Shown here: one piece after another, positions 31,381-39,005 of the stretch
Numbering within the stretch: the stretch's first letter is position 1
Layout of the letters: each line of letters opens with the position of its first letter
DNA from: Gamarada debralockiae
Lineage: Eukaryota > Ascomycota > Leotiomycetes > Helotiales > Hyphodiscaceae
Direction of reading: 5' to 3'
Assembly (NCBI GenBank): GCA_002803225.1
Contig: NXFV01001803.1
Coordinates: 1-39,005, forward strand
Length of the DNA stretch: 39,005 bases
Program-made: the position numbers and the translations under genes
Notes under the pieces: model-generated
Seen by the model: only the letters and a program-made list of their open reading frames with translations
The model's database searches: none
What the model was told of the DNA's origin: nothing

Positions 31381-32502
31381 CTAAGAAACATTCACATCTC
31401 TAACCTCGACGTTTGAACCCGCTGTAACAGCATTCTCATAGCCCTCGCCGTCACTCGTACTCGGCTTCTCAGGGTCGCCATCCTTCCTCTTCCGAAACGT
31501 GAAGTCAGCAGCCTTCCATGATCCCTGGAAAGCAACACCAGGATGCAAGACCGTCAAGCACGTTGAGGCAATCGTAACCATCGCACCCTCCAGAATCATG
31601 AACGAGACCTGGTTGTTGGCTAAAGAGCTGTTGAAGCCACCCGAAAGTTCAGCGACTCGGAATATCGAACGAACGAAAATGGTGAACGTGGCGAGAGCAA
31701 GGCCGCAGAGGAAGGCCTGGAAGAGTTTGCTGTTGTAGAGGACAGCGTGGGTGGTGTCCCATGCCATAGGGTTCTTGTACAGACGGAAGGCGTATTCGAG
31801 GCACATGGTGGCGAAAATGAAGAGTGAAACGACTTGGAAAGAGAGACCTGCCAACATGGTATTGATTCCGGTCTGTTGGGAGGAGTACGTGTGTGCTGTA
31901 GCTGTTATCCCACCACCCGCTCCTTGAAGAACAAGAGAGAAGAAATCGCAGCTGCAGAAGATAAGTGTGTATGTACGAGGTCGGAAACGGGAGATTGATT
32001 CCCCGAAGACAACGACGATTCGGGCGAGACAGAGATAGACGGCCGCGGCAAGCAGAGCGGGAGCGATTGTCAAGCAGACAATGTAGATGATGAAGTCGTT
32101 ACCAGTTGGGTCAAAGGGGTTCTTATTGAGGAGGATTCGTGCGGCGTATCCAATGGTCTCCCCTGCGAGTCCCAAGAACATGGCTACCATGTACCCCCAT
32201 GTCTTGTGCTTGATGCCGAGGTACACGTTAATGATGAGGTAGAGGCCAAAGATAGCGCAGTAGAAGGCATTGCCAGCCAAGCTCGGGATGTAGTCGATAG
32301 CAGCAAGTGTGAGGTCGCAGGTAGTGAGATTGCAGGCAGCGGGATCGACAAGAAGAGTGAGATTTCCGTACGCAGTGTCGTTGTACTGATTGTATCCAGT
32401 GAGGCCGCTCGTGGGAATGAACAAAGTCTGCTTTCCTTTCATGAAGATTTCCAACGTCCCATTGGGATTGATGGTGTAATTTGCACCCACATCGCCAGAC
32501 AT
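31381..32502 (-). CDS. RTA1-like membrane protein
   Basis: RTA1/RSB1 family proteins are seven-helix membrane proteins linked to lipid movement and resistance to toxic lipids or azole-like compounds. The single-exon product has 373 residues. The N-terminal 75 residues are extracellular-like with several N-x-T sites (NYT, NGT, NLT). Helices lie near 76-96, 104-123, 137-160, 178-200, 215-238, 258-280 and 295-318. The family marks GETIGYAARI (about 114-123) and DFFSLVLQGAGGG (186-198) are clear. The tail is charged and Ser/Asp-rich. The start at 32502 is ATG and gives normal family length. The substrate is unknown. Confidence 0.9.
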   Translation of the reverse strand: MSGDVGANYTINPNGTLEIFMKGKQTLFIPTSGLTGYNQYNDTAYGNLTLLVDPAACNLTTCDLTLAAIDYIPSLAGNAFYCAIFGLYLIINVYLGIKHKTWGYMVAMFLGLAGETIGYAARILLNKNPFDPTGNDFIIYIVCLTIAPALLAAAVYLCLARIVVVFGESISRFRPRTYTLIFCSCDFFSLVLQGAGGGITATAHTYSSQQTGINTMLAGLSFQVVSLFIFATMCLEYAFRLYKNPMAWDTTHAVLYNSKLFQAFLCGLALATFTIFVRSIFRVAELSGGFNSSLANNQVSFMILEGAMVTIASTCLTVLHPGVAFQGSWKAADFTFRKRKDGDPEKPSTSDGEGYENAVTAGSNVEVRDVNVS

Positions 32503-33416
32503 CTTGGCGGGTATCGAGCTGGCTCAGCGGCCTGGAGATGAAAATTTTGAATAGCGAAAGCTGTAGAGGGGAGAAGGGCAACGAGGTGCTGAAAATATGT
32601 GTGACTGATAGCGATGATTCTTCAACAGACCTTAATATACTCAAAAGAAATCCATATTCTATGAAATTGAAGAAACGTGCCAAGTATTATGTTGATATCA
32701 ACGGAGTAATTAAATGTAAATGGTGACTTATCTTGAGGCCGTGTCCCGTAATCACACGGGCGAAAGTCGGTGTATTTGTGCGCCATTCTGACACGAGTAC
32801 GCACGCATCGGCGGCACGGCGATTGCTTCCCTTGAGCAGCGCACCAACGTTTGGCTGCAATTGTAAGCAAGTGAAATTAAGAAATAACCAAAGCGGAAAG
32901 ATACGAATTTATCGAAGACACGTCGTCCATTTCGACGCGCAGCTCTGTGGTTGTTGCCTTGTTGGCTCAGATCTCGCCATTTTCAGCCGTGCTACGATGC
33001 AATTGGTCGACAAACTTCATGAGCATTTGCAACTCTGTTTTGAACAGAGTACAATACTGCGTAATTCATTTCAACAACGAGTTCCTGAAATAATCCAGAA
33101 CCAGAGTAGAGCAGCAGCCGAGCAACTAAGTATTGACACAGAGTAGGCCTTGCCTGCCTTTTAATTGTACCATATTGCTAGAATCTGATTCGTGAAACTA
33201 AGAGAGAATTGTAGGTTGTAAATGACTGTCTCAGCTTTGCTTGGAAGAGAAGAAGAGCATCGTGTGAGTGGATCATGCCAGTTTATCCCGCATTTTCTGT
33301 TCCATATGAAAGCAGTGAAAGATTAGGACTACATAATTGAGAATAACCTTCCCGCGACCAAGGAATTGCTGACACCAAACTCCATTCCGCTCAAGGGCAT
33401 CACCAAAATTCTGAAC
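32503..33416. other. spacer without supported gene
   Basis: About 910 bases. A plus-strand open frame of 137 codons (32733-33146) begins at a TTG and has no domain-like content, so I do not call it. Confidence 0.45.
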
Positions 33417-34211
33417 TTAGACCTCTTCGTGCTGCCCAGTAACATACTTGCCAGTATCACGGGCACTTCCCACACCATTCTCCTCTAGGTCTTCAGGCTC
33501 TCCAAACTGCACACTTGTGGTAAACTTCATCAGCCCAGATCCTGGTCTCTCAACTGCAAGTGCCATATTGACTGACCCCGGATATCCAAAATCAAGCGCG
33601 GAGATAAGTAGGAGTCCACTAAAGAGAGACCAGCGATATCAGTACACAAACTTCACCTCAATGGCATCCCCTGCACATCCATCGGAATATACTCACAATG
33701 TGATAAAACCCAAGACCACAGCAGCCGTGACCAAGGGTAGCCAGGAGTGGTAATAGTGCGATATCGCTACGTTATGTGCAACCACACTCAGCGTAACCAG
33801 CATCCCAAGTAAAATGATCCCATCCACCGCCAAAGCTGCAGATTTTTTAATCCATCTCTCTTGCGCCCTCGCCGATACGCCCTTCAACCTATGATGCACA
33901 ACCTCGATATGTATAACGACAATCTGGCTGCCAAAGTATGAGCCTAAAACGACGAGTTGTCGCGCGATTGCAAAGGAGAGGAACACAATCGATGGCGCAA
34001 AGTGTGAACCGTGGACGACGAAGAGTATAAATGCGGGGATCGCGAGGATCAGGGCCAGGCCTCGCGTGTAGAGGGTGGGGTAGAGGCTCGTCGCGAAGGG
34101 TCGGGATGGGGAGGTAGTCGCGAAACCGCCTAGGAGAGCGGTCTCCTCATCGTCCGCGGAGTCGATGGAGCGGCGGTTCTGGGCGAAAAGCGGGGCGTGC
34201 GAGGAGGCCAT
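33417..34211 (-). CDS. four-helix membrane protein, unknown function
   Basis: The predicted product has 238 residues, with exons 34211-33697 and 33618-33417 and a 78-base intron (GTGAGT donor, TTTAG acceptor) in phase. Helices are near 51-69, 73-99, 126-147 and 157-178. The intron interrupts the fourth (VLGFITF then GLLLISALDFGYPG). The N-terminal 45 residues are polar with DSADDEETALLGG, a pattern with an acidic cluster and LL as in sorting signals. The C-terminal 55 residues are hydrophilic. I do not recognise a family, and vacuolar or endosomal sorting is only a guess from the acidic di-leucine. Confidence 0.75.
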
Positions 34212-34699
34212 TGAGATAAGGTTTAGGGGGGAAGGCTACAGCGGGCTCAGCCGTGGGCTAGTGTGCGATTGAAGCTTGTAGAATGAACGTTGCAGAAATT
34301 GACTGCGCCTGAAGAGAAGAAGCGCATCAATTTGCTGGCGTGAAACTGCAAGTCAACTTACTTGAGGACGTTCTATCAAGCAAGAGTAACACTCGACGGG
34401 ATGATGTTAGCAGGAATTTGGGATAAGGCTCGGGCGGTTAAACTGATGAACCCTTGAAGGATTAGTCAGCAGATTGGACCCCATGCTCCTCACACTCCCC
34501 TGAGAATTTCCCAAAACAGGAGCCTAATTTGCCATTTTCTGATGCAAACAAGTGTTGGGGGTGGAATCTGAATGATGAAAGAGAATTTCCGGGGCAGAGT
34601 TTAGAAATAAAGGAGCTCAGGGGGTCGATTATATACACAAAATCCCATGAATATTTACCCCGCCAGATTCCCTCGCCCAATGAAAATTAATCTGTTCTG
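34212..34699. other. spacer, promoter of the four-helix protein
   Basis: About 490 bases, no gene recognised. Confidence 0.5.
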
Positions 34700-35830
34700 T
34701 CAACGTTTGTCTCCCTTCCTTTGACATGTACTATGGAAAAGCACTCGACACCTTGCGCTATGAAGGATATTCGCCGTATTTCCCATGATTTTCTCAAACT
34801 CCTCCTCCTCAGCCATCGAGCCTTGCGAATTTCCGTCCGCAACATTGCTGATATGTCCGAACTCTCTGGGCGGAACGTAATGATGCATCAACTCAGGATT
34901 GATGACGACACAACTCAGATCCTTAGACTTGCAGCCCTCCAAAAGCCTAATGTCATACGCCTCGTTCTCACCCTTGCCCGCCCATTTCAACACCTTCACA
35001 GCTCCGCGTCGTGACAATGCGTAGCCAAAGCTGCATACGGTGTTGATGCTTCTCTGTACCGCACGTTTCCCAGGAGTGATGCCGTCAATGTACTTCTTTG
35101 ACCAGCCAGTGTAGTTTGCTGGTAGTGGAACGGATGGATCGGCGTACTCAAGTCTGCATGTGTCGCGATGAGTAGGTTCACCGCAATGTCCAATCCACAG
35201 AATGTCCCAGGCGTGACCATAGGGCGTCATGTCCTGATTATCAACATAGGTAAACTCTCGGACTGCGTCAGATACAAGACGCATTTGGTCTTTCAAGGAG
35301 ACATCCCAATCCACGTCGTCTTCAAGGATCAAGGCCGTGTCGAAATCGGCGGTGACGATGTACTTCACCATATCGAGGTGAGCGAGCCAGTTGTAGGCCT
35401 CGCCTCGCAGTGGATGCTTGACATTTTCGGGCCCTAGTTTCCGGAACGCTTCAATCAACTCTTCGGTCACCTTAGGCTGCTTGGGTATCTCAACATCAAG
35501 GCCAGTGTACTCAGCGGCCGCCTTGAGTCCTCTAGTTCGCCAACTGGGACCTTTGGATAGGACCAAGATCTTTTGGAACTGTTTAGATATGTTAATACGA
35601 ATGAGTCTTTCAAATGGATCCCCCATCACCTCGTGACAAGAGAACAGGAAACTTACTCCGAGAGTGGAGTTACCAGCAGCGTCTCTTGGGTCTAGGGAGA
35701 GGGGCGGTGATATTAAAGGAGGATGTTTGAAGAGGTAATAATATGTTAAGATTGCACAAGCGCATGCGACGGCGAGGTATTTGAGCCGGCCATTTGTGAA
35801 TCGTCGGCGTGGTTTAAAAGGATGAGGCAT
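34700..35830 (-). CDS. GT25-like type II membrane glycosyltransferase
   Basis: The predicted product has 350 residues, with exons 35830-35657 and 35578-34700 and a 78-base intron (GTAAGT donor, CAG acceptor). The N-terminus MPHPFKPRRRF is basic and followed by one hydrophobic segment (about 16-33), a Golgi-type signal anchor. The catalytic part resembles glycosyltransferase family 25: KILVLSKGPSWRTRGLKAAA, then TALILEDDVDWD (about 139-150) holding the acidic donor/metal-binding motif, and SFGYALSRRGAVKVL. The intron length is a multiple of three and has no stop, so a retained form would add 26 residues. The acceptor sugar is unknown. The first ATG is at 35830, because the upstream in-frame extension has none. 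Confidence 0.85.
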   Translation of the reverse strand: MPHPFKPRRRFTNGRLKYLAVACACAILTYYYLFKHPPLISPPLSLDPRDAAGNSTLGVSFLFSCHEVMGDPFERLIRINISKQFQKILVLSKGPSWRTRGLKAAAEYTGLDVEIPKQPKVTEELIEAFRKLGPENVKHPLRGEAYNWLAHLDMVKYIVTADFDTALILEDDVDWDVSLKDQMRLVSDAVREFTYVDNQDMTPYGHAWDILWIGHCGEPTHRDTCRLEYADPSVPLPANYTGWSKKYIDGITPGKRAVQRSINTVCSFGYALSRRGAVKVLKWAGKGENEAYDIRLLEGCKSKDLSCVVINPELMHHYVPPREFGHISNVADGNSQGSMAEEEEFEKIMGNTANILHSARCRVLFHSTCQRKGDKR

Positions 35831-36659
35831 CTCGAGCCTTGGATAAGCCAACCAGCCACAAGCTTCTTCAATATAACGCTGTCCAGCCCACTTCAGCTGG
35901 GGCACAACGTTTATGTCGCGCAGATGATGTAGGAGGCAGTTATGATTTGTACCACTCCATGGAGTTCTGCAATGAGAGCGCTTACTTGAGTCACAACTTT
36001 GATGATGCGAATACCATTTCGCTCTGTCGAGAAAGAGGTGCAGCAGAGGTGGAGGTTATCCCCCGCTGAAAAGACAGAGATCACAAGGGAAGGTGAGCTG
36101 GACGAATCGGAATGTTTTGTCCCTGCAGCTGAATGCAAGCCCCTTTGGTGATCCAGCCAGGGACGTCCAGCACACCACGGCGCAGAAAGTGGCGCTTTCG
36201 AAAACGTTAGCTCCCTGAAACTTTTCATCAGCTGTGTGCGCAGCGTCGTTGATGGCCCTTACAATACGGCATCGATGCACTTTCTATGTTCCCCACCGGT
36301 AAGCCACACAAATGCCTCCAGGTAGATAATGGGGTCCCAGCTCTGCATCTTCAAACACGTCTGGCTCCCACCAGTACTGCCTGCCTAATGCATACCAAAA
36401 TGTTGCAGAGCACTTGCTTCATCTCTCCGGTATCTGACTATACGACCTTGTCTATCGACACAAACCATTAGGCCTATTCCTGTTTCAAAGCCCTTTTATC
36501 CTCGATATACAGGTAATTGGCGGCAACACGCGAATACGCTGTTGCCCAATATTGTTTGGGAAATCCTTTTCAGATCCTCTCTTGCTCCGATTTCTCATCA
36601 TAAAGCTGTCTATCATGATATCCTTGGGGATAGTCGAAGGATTCTTCAAATTGGCGTCT
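35831..36659. other. spacer without gene
   Basis: About 830 bases upstream of the GT25-like gene. Nothing recognised. Confidence 0.5.
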
Positions 36660-37508
36660 TCAGGCCTCTCTTTTCTCCTTTGTTTTGGATCTTTGCAAGT
36701 ATGCAATTACATCTCGTAGGTCCCTGACCGCTTCTTCTAGCAGCCTGTCAGGCGCCACAGAATGAGTTTCGGTATACTCCAAGCGCGTGCCTCCCCCAAG
36801 AAGCTCAGGCAAGACGTCAAATATACGCCTCCAATCTTTCCCAAAATGGTGCAAGGAATCGTCGTTTAAAAAACCGTTCTTCATTATCAAGTGATTGTTC
36901 GATGCGCTCTTTCCTTCGATTCTGGTCAAAGTATTAATCATGGGCGTGGCCAAAGGTGGGGTGTAGCATGCTCGTAGCCAGACGCATCCATAGCCTCCAG
37001 GATCTACTGCAATATTGCGCTATGTGATAGTCCGGAACGAGAGCAGGATATTGCTGACCTACTCGTCGGTTGGCAGGTTATCTGAAGCGTTAGAACTTCT
37101 AGGACATTGATGATTCTGGAAAATACTAAGGGTTGACCAGGAAAACCTTCCGCAAAATTTGCGCGCAAGCGTGACAGCTCGTTCTTTGGGATCTTCCAGA
37201 TTGATGTCATTCCAGTAGTCCTATCAAGTAAGCAATAGTTCGAATTGAAAACCTATTCGACTTACTGTGAGATAAGCTTCAACTGGCAAGCTACCCCCGG
37301 GAGGCGAAATTGACTCTTGAAGCTCTGTCCTTTCCCGTGACTTTTCTTTAGTAGATGCATCCAGACCAATGTCTCGTAAATCATCCTGGACCAACCCAGT
37401 GGGCTCACTCTCTTGGTCCGTGGCATCTGAGTTTTGCTCATGTGTCTCCTTTTCTCCTCTCCCGATTTCAAACGCACCCAGCCGGAGCCAATCTTCCCCT
37501 TGCCAACA
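36660..37508 (-). pseudogene. degenerate gene of unknown function
   Basis: Coding-like text can be followed on the minus strand. The first piece (37508-37266) contains an acidic Ser/Glu-rich run (HEQNSDATDQESEPTGLVQD) and ends SLPVEAYLT. A clean 45-base intron (37221-37265, GTAAGT to GATAG) joins it to DYWNDINLEDPKERAVTLAR. That exon runs to a TAG at 37059-37061 placed directly before a GTCAGC donor, where CAG would be usual. A last piece (GYGCVWLRACYTPPLATP, then KDWRRIFDVLPELLGGG) ends at TGA 36660, but the phase across the second presumed intron does not fit. No ATG is found for the first piece. I do not recognise the family. It could be an intact gene with missed exons, but a decayed one is more likely. 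Confidence 0.4.
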
Positions 37509-37901
37509 CTATCACCCATAACCTTCTGATAGCTTTCTATGGTTCAGTATTTTGATCGTCGTGTTCCTCAGTTTGAAGGAATTTCCTGTCCAGAGGTGTG
37601 GATTCAGGAAGGCATTCAAGGGCTATAATCATAGGACCGATGACGATTATCGCTTCGATCTCAACGGTGTCAGGACCCCTAAAATTTGGCGTCGCAATCG
37701 CCTCGCTCGACCGTTGCGCAATTATTAAATAATTATTCCGTTATTAAAATTGGCAAAATGTCGCAGATTATAGGGAGGATGCTGTAGATCTTTATCGACG
37801 GTTAAGTTGTAGTTACCGCTTTAAGGGATCGATGCCCCACGTACCCCCGCCATGCCCCCGCTCTTATTGAACCGAAGCGAAACACCGTCCAGTCTCTCCA
37901 T
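37509..37901. other. spacer before hAT remnant
   Basis: About 390 bases. A 31-codon ATG frame on the minus strand at 37633-37538 may be a further exon of the degenerate gene, otherwise nothing is seen. Confidence 0.35.
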
Positions 37902-37927
37902 TAGGGCCGGGCGATAGGGCCGGGCGA
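37902..37927. repeat. duplicated 13-bp word, likely hAT terminal repeat
   Basis: TAGGGCCGGGCGA stands twice in direct succession at the end of the hAT remnant. Terminal repeats of hAT elements often begin with T/CAGGG and are GC-rich. The matching inverted copy is not in the window. Confidence 0.45.
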
Positions 37928-38408
37928 TTTGGCCTTATATAATTATATAATTGATCCTACTTCGAGCATTATATTATAATCAGGTCAGTATTACATAATG
38001 CATAAAATAGGCATAAATGCAAGCATAACTCTGCATAAAAGGATACTATTTCAAGACCAATTTGCGTAGTAAAAGTAATTATTCGTCCTGCTCTCAACTT
38101 CTCTTCCCCTAGTACTTGCTCCTGCTCTTTTTGCCTTGCTAGGCACATGTTTCGAATACTATCAACGCATCATTGTCCCATTCCTCTGTACCTATATTAT
38201 TACGAAGAGATCGGGAGTTGATATATATAAAACACAGTTTGTTGATAGTCTTAGGCTTAAGACTATTTTGGGACTTCGAATGGAGTAAACTCATGATAGA
38301 GAAGGCTCGCTCGGAGAAGACGCTATTTGCAGAGGTATTAAGAAGACGAAGTGTAAGGGAGGAGAGCTTATGAGCAATTCTCGCTGCTATACTAAGTAAG
38401 AGGAGTAA
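37902..38408 (-). mobile_element. hAT transposon remnant (transposase C-terminus and end)
   Basis: The minus strand 38408-38139 reads without stop as the hAT dimerisation region: LSIAARIAHKLSSL, NTSANSVFSERAFSIMSLLH, SKSQNSLKPKTINKLCFIYI and EEWDNDALIVFETCA followed by TAG. The S-E-R-x-F-S core and the following K-x-x-x-x-L pattern are diagnostic. Downstream comes an AT-rich 3' part of about 210 bases and a 13-base word TAGGGCCGGGCGA present twice (37902-37927), which probably marks the transposon end. The catalytic part of the transposase is not in the window, because ankyrin-coding sequence begins right at its upstream edge. The element is therefore truncated. Confidence 0.7.
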
Positions 38409-39005
38409 GGAGCTTTACTACAATCTCATGGTTATTTTCTCTTCCCCACCATAATGGCGTCTGGCCCTCTTTGTCTTTTGACTCAAGTGCAGCACCCTTC
38501 TCGAGCAGCAGCCTGACGACGGCCTCATGCCCGTCCTCGGCAGCATATGATAGCGGCGTCCGACCACTGTCATCCTTTGAGTCAACTGCAGCGCCTTTTT
38601 CGAGCAGCAGCTTAATAACGGCCTCGTTCCCGTTCCAAGCTGCCCACGATAGCGGCGTCAAGCCATGGTTATCCTTCGAGTCGGCCTTAACTCCTTCAGT
38701 CGCGAGTAGCAGTTTGACGACAGTCTCGTGCCCGATCCAAGCTGCCCACGATAGCGGCGTCAAGCCGTGGTTATCCTTCGAGTCGGCCTTAACTCCTTCA
38801 GTTGTGAGTAGCAGTTTGACGACAGTCTCGTTCCCTTTCCAAGCTGCCCACGATAGCGGCGTCCGACCGTGGCTGTCCTTCGACTGTAGCTCAGCTCCTG
38901 TGTCGAGCAGCGCCTTGACAACAGCCTCGTGCCCGTTCCAAGATGCCCACGATAGCGGCGTCCGACCGTGGCTGTCCTTCGACTGTAGCTCAGCTCCTGT
39001 GTCGA
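38392..39005 (-). CDS. ankyrin-repeat protein, C-terminal part (runs off the window)
   Basis: An open frame enters at the right edge and ends at TAG 38392, giving 203 residues with six ankyrin repeats of 33-34 residues. Each has the (G-x-T-P-L-x-x-A-A) helix turn, such as GRTPLSWAAWKGNETVVKLL and GLTPLSWAAWNGNEAVIKLL. Such arrays form the C-terminal sensor of fungal NLR-like proteins with NACHT or HET domains, but the rest lies outside. DNA of adjacent repeats is nearly identical: 61 bases match exactly between the two outermost units, and two inner units differ at about three or four positions. The last repeat is aberrant (LWWGRENNHEIVVKLLTPLT), and its end overlaps the hAT reading frame, so the natural C-terminus may have been lost. 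Confidence 0.8.
   Translation of the reverse strand, partial: DTGAELQSKDSHGRTPLSWASWNGHEAVVKALLDTGAELQSKDSHGRTPLSWAAWKGNETVVKLLLTTEGVKADSKDNHGLTPLSWAAWIGHETVVKLLLATEGVKADSKDNHGLTPLSWAAWNGNEAVIKLLLEKGAAVDSKDDSGRTPLSYAAEDGHEAVVRLLLEKGAALESKDKEGQTPLWWGRENNHEIVVKLLTPLT

Noticed and set aside
32733..33146. 137-codon plus-strand frame
   Set aside because: It begins with TTG, its only ATGs are late, and composition is not protein-like.
1..39005. CRISPR arrays, bacterial operons, organellar DNA
   Set aside because: Introns, nuclear-type fungal genes and the absence of regularly spaced repeats rule these out.

Overview
This window is eukaryotic nuclear DNA from a filamentous ascomycete (Pezizomycotina). 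The evidence is short GT-AG introns of about 45-110 bases in most genes, a HET-domain gene, a Zn2Cys6 regulator, an RTA1-like protein, a PEX7 with a Gly/Met-rich linker, and Ty1/copia and hAT transposon remains. The protein styles remind me of Leotiomycetes, but that placement is an inference and not proven by the sequence.

Layout. 1-5.5 kb is accessory: an AT-rich gene-poor stretch, a possible Cdc24-like exon fragment, an unknown multi-pass membrane protein (minus strand) and, divergent from it, a HET-domain gene whose first exon carries two opposite one-base frame breaks. 7.1-14.6 kb is a housekeeping block: a CUE-AlkB-GRF DNA repair dioxygenase, PEX7 (PTS2 import receptor), an MSS116-type mitochondrial DEAD-box helicase and a conserved protein of unknown function. 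15.5-24.8 kb is a rearranged island. It holds a broken F-box-like gene, a copia gag relic with a primer-binding site, an intact group of glutathione S-transferase, Zn2Cys6 regulator and NmrA-like oxidoreductase, a decayed partial copy of NSE4 (SMC5/6 complex) and a decayed pepsin-like protease. 25.2-35.8 kb is again intact, all on the minus strand: a 617-residue orphan protein, a Cys-rich single-pass wall/sensor-like protein, a DmpA-type S58 aminopeptidase, an RTA1 family transporter-like protein, a four-helix membrane protein and a GT25-like glycosyltransferase. 36.6-39 kb is accessory once more: a degenerate unknown gene, the tail of a hAT transposase with a likely terminal repeat, and an ankyrin-repeat gene that runs off the window edge with very similar repeat units.

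How genes work together. The GST and the Zn2Cys6 regulator share a promoter region, and the NmrA-like gene follows, so a small stress or detoxification unit is plausible. The HET gene and membrane protein share an upstream region. AlkB and PEX7 also share a promoter but have no evident joint function. I found no clearly new multi-gene system. The most notable items are the CUE-AlkB-GRF fusion, the NSE4 pseudogene copy, the hAT/ankyrin junction, the HET frame breaks and two likely GC-AG introns. No complete tRNA, no rRNA and no CRISPR array was seen.
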